Origin: JABMMZ01 sp964505065
Lineage (GTDB): Bacteria > Bacteroidota > Bacteroidia > NS11-12g > UBA955
DNA length: 13,460 nucleotides
Assembly: GCA_964505065.1 (NCBI GenBank)
Contig: CAZDGF010000067.1
Span: forward strand, 1 to 13,460
Direction of reading: 5' to 3'
Position numbers and translations under genes: made by a program. The notes under the pieces were generated by a model that was not told where the DNA came from, did no database searches, and saw only the letters and a program-made list of their open reading frames with translations. Positions 7,619-13,460 of the stretch are shown piece after piece; the stretch's first letter is position 1; every line of letters starts with the position of its first letter.

Positions 7619-8596
7619 CTACCCCAACAGCCCCTGCCTGTATTTTTCCATATCCATACCCAATATATAGGCTACATCTTTAATAGGCAAAGGCTGTAGC
7701 AGGGTGTTTGCATTGGCATTAAAAGCTATAATGCTTGCTAATGCTATTAGGTTTTCTGCTATAGCCAGTGCATTTTTATAGGATGCATTTATATAGCATT
7801 GCTGTGTTTCCTCTATAAAATTAAGTGCTATAGCCGCTTGCTTGGTAGCGGAGTAGCAATAATTTTGCCCCAATACCACAGCTTGGTCTGGAAAAAAGGT
7901 ATGGGTTAATATGGTTTTATCTTCAAAAAAAACAGAAAGTAAGCCGCTGTTTAATTCAAAGCAATTAGCTGCTATTAAATTTAAGCTAAAGGCAAAGTTG
8001 TTGTCTGTAGTTTCAAGTTTTGATGTTACTTGTTTATGCAATTCTATAACCTCTTTTTCTGTATCTGCATGCACTATTAGCCCATGGTTTTGTAAAAAAA
8101 TAATACTTGGCTTATGGCTGCCCAAGTTTGCTATGGCTTTGCTTAAGCTATAGCCAGGGTTTGTATAAGGTATAATACAATAATCTGTATCAGCAAATTG
8201 TTTTTCAATAAAAGTATTACCCTCCTTGCTGCACATATAATTATTTACAGCAATAGGGTGGGTATGTATAACATATTGTTTCAATACCGCATGAAAACCT
8301 GTTTCCATACTGGGCAAAAAAGTATTTTCGCCTACAATTTGTGCTTTTACAAAATTTTTTATTTCTGTATCTGCATTTTCCCTTGTGTTTTCTTCTAAAT
8401 ATTGTACAATAGGTTGGTAATTTACCTTAACATAACCATACTTTTCTGATACCTCATCGAGCCTAAAGCCAGATGCTTTTATATACATCAAATCGCCATA
8501 TTTTACGGAGGTATTGCCTCCGCCTCCTTGTGTATAAGCAGGAACATTTGCAGCAGCCTTGCTTATGGTTTCCAAACTTTTTGTAGGGTTATACAT
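7619..8596 (-). CDS. Class II aldolase/adducin family protein, RhaD-like
   Basis: The chosen start (ATG at 8596) gives 325 aa. Class II aldolases cleave or form sugar 1-phosphates using a metal ion. Visible hallmarks are QGGGGNTSVK (23-32, phosphate-binding), KASGF (40-44), SMETGFHA with the catalytic Glu (E98), HTHP (111-114) and NHGLIVH (170-176); H111, H113 and H171 are the expected metal ligands, so the site is intact. The style (LMYIKASGFRLDEV, then PSMET) is closest to the aldolase half of COG3347 RhaD-type proteins, without their dehydrogenase half. An in-frame ATG at 8668 would add 24 residues overlapping the upstream gene; I prefer 8596 because it overlaps the upstream stop as TAATG, typical of translational coupling, and because class II aldolases begin shortly before the GGNTS motif. 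It is the last gene of the pepP operon. Substrate unknown; a role with the preceding kinase is inferred. Confidence 0.85.
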   Translation of the reverse strand: MYNPTKSLETISKAAANVPAYTQGGGGNTSVKYGDLMYIKASGFRLDEVSEKYGYVKVNYQPIVQYLEENTRENADTEIKNFVKAQIVGENTFLPSMETGFHAVLKQYVIHTHPIAVNNYMCSKEGNTFIEKQFADTDYCIIPYTNPGYSLSKAIANLGSHKPSIIFLQNHGLIVHADTEKEVIELHKQVTSKLETTDNNFAFSLNLIAANCFELNSGLLSVFFEDKTILTHTFFPDQAVVLGQNYCYSATKQAAIALNFIEETQQCYINASYKNALAIAENLIALASIIAFNANANTLLQPLPIKDVAYILGMDMEKYRQGLLG

Positions 8597-10620
8597 TAAT
8601 TGTTCAGATAATAAAACATACTGCGTATAGTTACCAATTGTAAAATACCCTGATAATTGGGTTGCCATAAGCTATTGTATATACCTATTTCTTCAAGTCC
8701 GTTTAGTTCATCGTAGGCAATAAGTTCTATAGTATTTGCGGCTATCTTACCTTCAAAAATTATTTCATGCATATTGTCGGTAGTATATTGCGAGCTTATT
8801 TTTATATCAGAGTTTAGTGTAATACTTTGTAGCAAATCATCAATGTCTATTTCGTTTTTTAAATATAAACGCAAGCATTCTGTATTGTTTAACATGGTGT
8901 AATTTACAATAATATCTGCATGTTCTTTTTGTTTAGCTATGTATTTTTCAGAATCTTCTTTCCTATCCTCAAGCTGTTTAATTACCTGTTCTGCAACTTT
9001 GTCTCGCTCTTTTACATCTCTTTCCACCTTTCGGCTTATTCTAATGCTTTCATCAGGGCTAAAAAATATTTTTAAATCATACAATTCAGCCTGTGTTTTC
9101 AAATAAAATGGGTGTAAGCCTTCAAACATAAGTAAAGTATTGCTTTTTATAAATTTAGGCAATGTAAATTTGCCATTGTTGTGGTCGTAGTGTTTTCTAT
9201 AAATGTTTTTGCCTTCTTTTAAGGCTTTAGTATCTTCAAAATCTTTGTATAAATTGTTTGCCTTTGGGTTTAAGTGGGTAATTTTGCTCCAATTGTCGTT
9301 CCCTCTTTCCCATTTGTGCATATCATCGCCCCGCACAATGCTTAAGTTTTCTATACCCATAATATTTTCTATTAATTTACTAAAGGTAGATTTGCCCGCC
9401 CCCGAATCGCCACCCACACCTATCAAAAATGGTTTGTAATTCAATTTTTGAAGAATTACATTTTTAATACCATTGTTATACAATATAAATAAAAACAAAG
9501 CCAATACGGTTTGTAGTAAAGTAAAAATAATATTCAATACATTTTCTGTAACATGGCTATTTATTAGATAATCGCTTGTAGGGGCTAAGCCAAAATAAAT
9601 AAAATAAAAACAAATAAGCAAAAAGTATAAATATTTTTGAGCCTCATTAAATTGAATAACAAAATATACAAAGAACGGAACTAACCAAATATACCAACCC
9701 TGCATAGGCGTAATAAACAAAGTAAAAACACCAAAACTAAAAGCTAAAAACAGAAGCAATAAGTTTCTATTAATTTTTACAAAAGTAATAGCTCGTGCAA
9801 ATAAAATTAAATAAGCTGCCACTATAAAATATAGCTTGTTTTCTCCCATAGTTAAGTAAGCATCAAATACCTTTGTTTGAACACTGTTTTGATATACCAT
9901 TTTTTGATAAAAAATATCGAACAGATAAGGCATTTGCACAAGGGTAAATGTGGTAGTAAAAATAAGCAAGTATAATAAAATAGTTAGCAACGATTGCTTG
10001 TTTTTAAACCCATAAATTAGAATAAAAGGAAAAGCTATAGCCATACTTGTTTTTGTAGCACATGCCAAAGCAAAGAAAAACATAGCCCAATGCCATTTTT
10101 GTTTAAATAAAAAGTACAATGATACCAATAGAAATCCAATAGGAATAATATCTAATTGCCCATGAAAATAATTAATATACAATACCAATGGACTCAGCCA
10201 ATACAACCACAATACTTGCAAATGTTTGGTTTTAAGCCATCTTAATAATACCAATAAAATTACAAAATCAAAAACCAAAAGAGGTAATCGGTATATCAAT
10301 AAATGCAACCAACCAATATTTTCGCCCAATAATGGCGAGAATATTATTCGTGGAATACTCATAATATACAACATCACAGTAGGGTAGGGGAAATGCTCCT
10401 CATTTCCCACGTTAGTATAATGTAAATAAGGATTTTCAAAACCGCTTTCTACAAAGTAATTGATAAAAGGAGCAAATAAATCTCTCAAAAAATGACTTGC
10501 AAAAAAACAAGAAACAATGAGTTTAATGCTTAAACCAATCCAAAACAATGGCGAACGTAAACCTTCAATTTTCGGTTTTCCGTATTTATCTATAAATATA
10601 TTTTGATATAAACTTTTCAA
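8596..10620 (-). CDS. Fusion: GT-C-like membrane domain + uridine kinase/PRK-like domain
   Basis: This 674-aa protein joins two parts. Residues about 24-381 hold 11-12 hydrophobic segments with GT-C glycosyltransferase features: LRDLFAPF near 45-52, NPY at 63-65, FPYPT at 77-81 and the GQLD motif (154-157) at the head of a membrane helix, as in PIG-M/GT87-like polyprenyl-dependent enzymes. Residues about 397-600 are a cytoplasmic P-loop kinase of the uridine kinase/phosphoribulokinase type: Walker A GGDSGAGKST (403-412), RGDDMHKW (430-437), HYDHNNGKF (477-485) and FEGLHP (499-504). Residues 600-674 are of unknown type. The start is TTG at 10620, 6 nt after the pepP stop; an in-frame stop just upstream and the lack of any Met before residue 83 leave no better choice. 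Its stop overlaps the ATG of the aldolase gene. Probably it phosphorylates a sugar or nucleoside-like compound at the membrane and transfers a sugar; both substrates are unknown. Family calls are firm for the kinase, moderate for GT-C. Confidence 0.8.
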   Translation of the reverse strand: MKSLYQNIFIDKYGKPKIEGLRSPLFWIGLSIKLIVSCFFASHFLRDLFAPFINYFVESGFENPYLHYTNVGNEEHFPYPTVMLYIMSIPRIIFSPLLGENIGWLHLLIYRLPLLVFDFVILLVLLRWLKTKHLQVLWLYWLSPLVLYINYFHGQLDIIPIGFLLVSLYFLFKQKWHWAMFFFALACATKTSMAIAFPFILIYGFKNKQSLLTILLYLLIFTTTFTLVQMPYLFDIFYQKMVYQNSVQTKVFDAYLTMGENKLYFIVAAYLILFARAITFVKINRNLLLLFLAFSFGVFTLFITPMQGWYIWLVPFFVYFVIQFNEAQKYLYFLLICFYFIYFGLAPTSDYLINSHVTENVLNIIFTLLQTVLALFLFILYNNGIKNVILQKLNYKPFLIGVGGDSGAGKSTFSKLIENIMGIENLSIVRGDDMHKWERGNDNWSKITHLNPKANNLYKDFEDTKALKEGKNIYRKHYDHNNGKFTLPKFIKSNTLLMFEGLHPFYLKTQAELYDLKIFFSPDESIRISRKVERDVKERDKVAEQVIKQLEDRKEDSEKYIAKQKEHADIIVNYTMLNNTECLRLYLKNEIDIDDLLQSITLNSDIKISSQYTTDNMHEIIFEGKIAANTIELIAYDELNGLEEIGIYNSLWQPNYQGILQLVTIRSMFYYLNN

Positions 10621-10626
10621 ATCCTA

Positions 10627-11925
10627 TTATTTATTCATTAGCATTTCTATTTCTTCTACCTCTATAGGCATATGTATTTCATCCATAAAGTCAATAGGAC
10701 CATTATTAGTTATCAGTATATTGTTTTCTATTCTAATACCTATGCCCTCTTCTTTTATATATATACCAGGCTCGCATGTAAATAAGTTGCCCGCTTGCAT
10801 TGGCTCATAACGCATACCTACATCATGCACATCTATACCTAAAAAATGACTTGTGCCATGCATAAAGTATTTTTTATAAGCAGGCCAATTAGGGTCTTCA
10901 TTTTTTATATCATCAATAGTTAATAAACCTAAATCTACTAATTCTTTTTCCATTAATTCTTTCCCTACTATTTTGTGGTATTCCATAAGTTTAGTACCAG
11001 GTACTAATAATTTGGTAGCAGAACGCATAACACGGAGTACCGCATTATATACATCTTTTTGCCTTTGTGTAAATTTACCATTCACAGGTATAACCCTTGT
11101 CATATCACTTGCATAGTTTGCATAATCTACACCACAATCCACCAAAAGCAAATCGCCATCCTTACAAGAGCGGTTGTTCTCTACATAATGAAGCACACAA
11201 GCACTTTCTCCGCTTGCCACAATTGGATGAAAAGAATGCCCAATGGAAGCATTTCTAATATATTCGTGTATCAATTCAGCTTCTACCTCATATTCCATTA
11301 CACCAGGCTTTACAAACTTCAATATTCTTTCAAAACCCATTTTAGAAATACCAATGGCATGCTTGGTAAGGTTTAGTTCAATTTCACTTTTTACACTTCT
11401 TAAGCGTTGCAAAATAGGTGCAGCTCTATAATAAGTATGCAAAGGATAGTTGCGTTTTATTTTTCTTGCAAAATCTAAATCTGCATAAGGTGCTTTATAT
11501 GTATAGCGGTCATTTTCATTTAAAGTTAAATAAATGTTTTCAGCATAGTTTATTTTAGGGCGAATAGAATGCTCAAAATTGTCGTTCCAAAAAATAGAAT
11601 TAATTCCACTTGTAGCCGTTGCCTCTTCCTTTGTGTATTTATGTCCCTCCCATATAGCTATAGTATCATTAGTCTGTTTTAAAAACAAACATTCTTTATA
11701 GCTTTCTTCTGGCGAATCTGGAAATAAAAGTAAAAAACTATCTTCTTGGTCAATACCAGTTAGCCAAAAAAAATCAGAATGTTGCTTAAAGTCTAATGCA
11801 GCATCTCCATTTTTCACATATTCATAATTACTTCTAAATATGGCAATACTATTAGGCTTCATTTGTTTGGTAAAACGTTTTCTATTCTCTATAAATAAAG
11901 ACTGGTCTATTGTTTTGTATTTCAT
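10627..11925 (-). CDS. pepP: Xaa-Pro aminopeptidase (aminopeptidase P, M24B)
   Basis: The 432-aa product removes the N-terminal residue from peptides with proline in second position. It has the usual length and two-domain build: an N-terminal domain (about 1-170, with QHSDFFWLTGIDQ at 48-60) and a pita-bread catalytic domain (about 175-432). All five dinuclear metal ligands are present: D263 (VDCG), D274 (SDMTR), H360 (HGTSHFLG), E385 (CEPGIYI) and E400 (IRIEN). The further active-site histidines H246, H356 and H367 (DVHDVG) are also there. No signal peptide, so cytoplasmic. The ATG at 11925 is the first in frame. It is the first gene of a minus-strand operon with the membrane-kinase fusion (6-nt gap) and the aldolase; no functional link to them is evident, so it may simply supply the promoter. 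Repeat copy B lies about 126 nt upstream. Confidence 0.95.
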   Translation of the reverse strand: MKYKTIDQSLFIENRKRFTKQMKPNSIAIFRSNYEYVKNGDAALDFKQHSDFFWLTGIDQEDSFLLLFPDSPEESYKECLFLKQTNDTIAIWEGHKYTKEEATATSGINSIFWNDNFEHSIRPKINYAENIYLTLNENDRYTYKAPYADLDFARKIKRNYPLHTYYRAAPILQRLRSVKSEIELNLTKHAIGISKMGFERILKFVKPGVMEYEVEAELIHEYIRNASIGHSFHPIVASGESACVLHYVENNRSCKDGDLLLVDCGVDYANYASDMTRVIPVNGKFTQRQKDVYNAVLRVMRSATKLLVPGTKLMEYHKIVGKELMEKELVDLGLLTIDDIKNEDPNWPAYKKYFMHGTSHFLGIDVHDVGMRYEPMQAGNLFTCEPGIYIKEEGIGIRIENNILITNNGPIDFMDEIHMPIEVEEIEMLMNK

Positions 11926-11941
11926 ATATAAATTTCAACTG

Positions 11942-11971
11942 CGAAAATATGTTATTTTATTCAAACACAAT
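11942..11971 (-). promoter_or_regulatory. Possible promoter of the pepP operon
   Basis: On the minus strand TATTTTCG (11942-11949) is one base off TAnnTTTG, with ATTG (11968-11971) 18 bp upstream in place of the TTTG box. The distance to the ATG (11925) would allow a leader of about 10 nt. Both boxes are imperfect, so this is a weak call. Confidence 0.3.
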
Positions 11972-12051
11972 TGATAGTTAGTGTTAATTATAATCTATGA
12001 TGTATAACTTTATATAAACTTAATTCATTCATTATCCTGAACGAAAGTTAA

Positions 12052-12204
12052 TTAATCCCAAATTAATCAATAGGAGATTTGAAAAATTGAACTATTTGAT
12101 TTAGTTGGGATTAACCCCGATTTAAAAATTGCAATTATGTTTTGTAAAAACATAATTGCAATTTGTTATTCGATTCAGCAATTCTATTGCTGAATTTGGG
12201 TTAA
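12052..12204 (-). repeat. MITE/REP-like hairpin repeat, copy B (inverted)
   Basis: This is the inverted partner of copy A (7412-7565), 153 bp, between the pepP start and the rRNA promoters. It is the better preserved copy: H2 is a perfect 18-bp stem (12126-12143 with 12147-12164, GTA loop), H1 a 10-bp stem (12073-... in full 12173-12182 with 12186-12195, TCT loop), and H3 (12052-12114) has perfect 10-bp end arms TTAATCCCAA/TTGGGATTAA. The word TTAAtCCCAA occurs three times per element (both ends and the middle). No open reading frame is seen. It may be a non-autonomous transposable element, a palindromic intergenic repeat or a structured RNA. Confidence 0.85.
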
Positions 12205-12291
12205 TATTCCAATATGTATTACATCTATAAATATTTTTATCCTTTGTTTATAAAGGTTTCAATACATTTACAAAAAATATTTTAGAATATA

Positions 12292-12322
12292 TTTGCAAGT
12301 ATAAAATATCGTATTACCTTTG
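12292..12322 (+). promoter_or_regulatory. rRNA promoter P1
   Basis: TTTG (12292-12295) and TACCTTTG (12315-12322) are separated by exactly 19 bp, matching the Bacteroidota housekeeping promoter. It is followed by GCACTCCC, shared with P2. It is the most distant of three promoters ahead of the 16S gene, about 310 nt from the mature 5' end. Confidence 0.8.
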
Positions 12323-12398
12323 CACTCCCGTTCTGAAATACTGTAGAGAATAAAAGACAACTACTAAAAATTATTTTTATATTTATTTGTAAATAAAA

Positions 12399-12429
12399 TT
12401 TGGCAATGTAAAATTAAGTATTAATTTTG
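12399..12429 (+). promoter_or_regulatory. rRNA promoter P2
   Basis: TTTG (12399-12402), a 19-bp spacer and TAATTTTG (12422-12429), then GCACTCCC. The initial transcript would contain a hairpin (ACTCC at 12431-12435 with GGAGT at 12445-12449) and then a boxA-like TTGTTCTTTAA (12452-12462). The spacer begins GCAATGTAAAA, nearly as in P3. Confidence 0.85.
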
Positions 12430-12451
12430 CACTCCCTTTAAGAAGGAGTAA

Positions 12452-12462
12452 TTGTTCTTTAA
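12452..12462 (+). promoter_or_regulatory. boxA-like antitermination sequence 1
   Basis: TTGTTCTTTAA resembles the rRNA antitermination boxA (TGCTCTTTAACA in E. coli). It lies 22 nt after the P2 -7 box, directly behind a small hairpin, in the arrangement repeated after P3. Confidence 0.45.
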
Positions 12463-12503
12463 TCTAGCATCAAAAAAATAGTTTTAAAATAATTAAAATT
12501 TAA

Positions 12504-12534
12504 TTTGGAAATGTAAAAATTAATATTACCTTTG
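12504..12534 (+). promoter_or_regulatory. rRNA promoter P3
   Basis: TTTG (12504-12507), a 19-bp spacer and TACCTTTG (12527-12534), then GCAGCCCC. It is nearest to the 16S gene (about 100 nt). A hairpin (CCTTT 12540-12544 with AAAGG 12551-12555) and a boxA-like sequence follow, as after P2. Confidence 0.85.
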
Positions 12535-12558
12535 CAGCCCCTTTTAGAATAAAGGAAA

Positions 12559-12568
12559 GTTCTTTGAA
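12559..12568 (+). promoter_or_regulatory. boxA-like antitermination sequence 2
   Basis: GTTCTTTGAA lies in the 16S leader shared by transcripts from all three promoters. GTTCTTTGA is a sequence commonly seen in Bacteroidota rRNA leaders and resembles boxA. A further leader hairpin (CTCAAA 12593-12598 with TTTGAG 12607-12612) follows before the mature 16S start, perhaps part of rRNA processing. Confidence 0.5.
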
Positions 12569-12633
12569 GATTTAAGAGAAGAAATAGCGGACCTCAAAAA
12601 TAATACTTTGAGAAAGTCAGTTCAAATTTTTTT

Positions 12634-13460
<827 letters not shown>

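Noticed and set aside
8597..8668. N-terminal extension of the aldolase from the ATG at 8668
   Set aside because: It overlaps the end of the upstream kinase gene, and the TAATG overlap at 8594-8598 offers a better placed start.
9203..9439. 78-aa plus-strand ORF, and others at 7911-8398 and 11059-11431
   Set aside because: Antisense shadows of the kinase, aldolase and pepP genes, each of which has intact catalytic motifs on the minus strand.

Overview
The window looks like a piece of an AT-rich Bacteroidota chromosome. The evidence is the 16S rRNA gene entering at the right end with Bacteroidota-like signature stretches, three copies of the Bacteroidota promoter pattern TTTG-N19-TAnnTTTG in front of it, secreted proteins with type IX secretion (T9SS) C-terminal sorting domains, and genes without Shine-Dalgarno sequences. 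The 16S sequence suggests something near Chitinophagales/Sphingobacteriia, but that placement is by eye only.

Left part (1-1473): a DinD-family gene (365-1192, +) lies between two AT-rich intergenic stretches. A TAnnTTTG promoter element upstream of it is overlapped by a small inverted repeat that could be an operator. The stretch after it (1193-1473) holds a hairpin, a nested 47-nt inverted repeat and a short dyad, all upstream of the next gene.

Middle (1474-7413): a giant secreted protein (1755 aa) consists of a signal peptide, about 16 tandem 83-96 residue Ig/PKD-like repeats, a Cys-rich module, an FnIII-like domain and a T9SS type A tail. A perfect 14-bp hairpin terminator follows. Right after it lies an orphan copy of the same FnIII-like plus T9SS C-terminal module with no signal peptide and no good start, most likely the remnant of a second gene. 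A second strong terminator (16-bp stem) closes the block and is shared with the convergent operon.

Minus-strand operon (11925 down to 7619): aminopeptidase P (pepP), then after 6 nt a 674-aa fusion of a GT-C-like polytopic membrane domain to a uridine kinase/phosphoribulokinase-type P-loop domain, then by a TAATG stop-start overlap a class II (RhaD-like) aldolase. The fusion and the translationally coupled aldolase suggest an uncharacterised sugar-phosphate or glycolipid pathway; the substrate cannot be read from sequence. The operon is bracketed by two copies, in opposite orientation, of a ~154-bp non-coding repeat (about 96% identical) built from three hairpins and bounded by terminal inverted repeats, MITE-like or REP-like.

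Right end (12205-13460): three rRNA promoters spaced 105-107 bp apart, each with exactly 19 bp between boxes, two followed by a small hairpin and a boxA-like TTCTTT sequence, drive a 16S rRNA gene that is cut by the window edge after roughly 827 nt.
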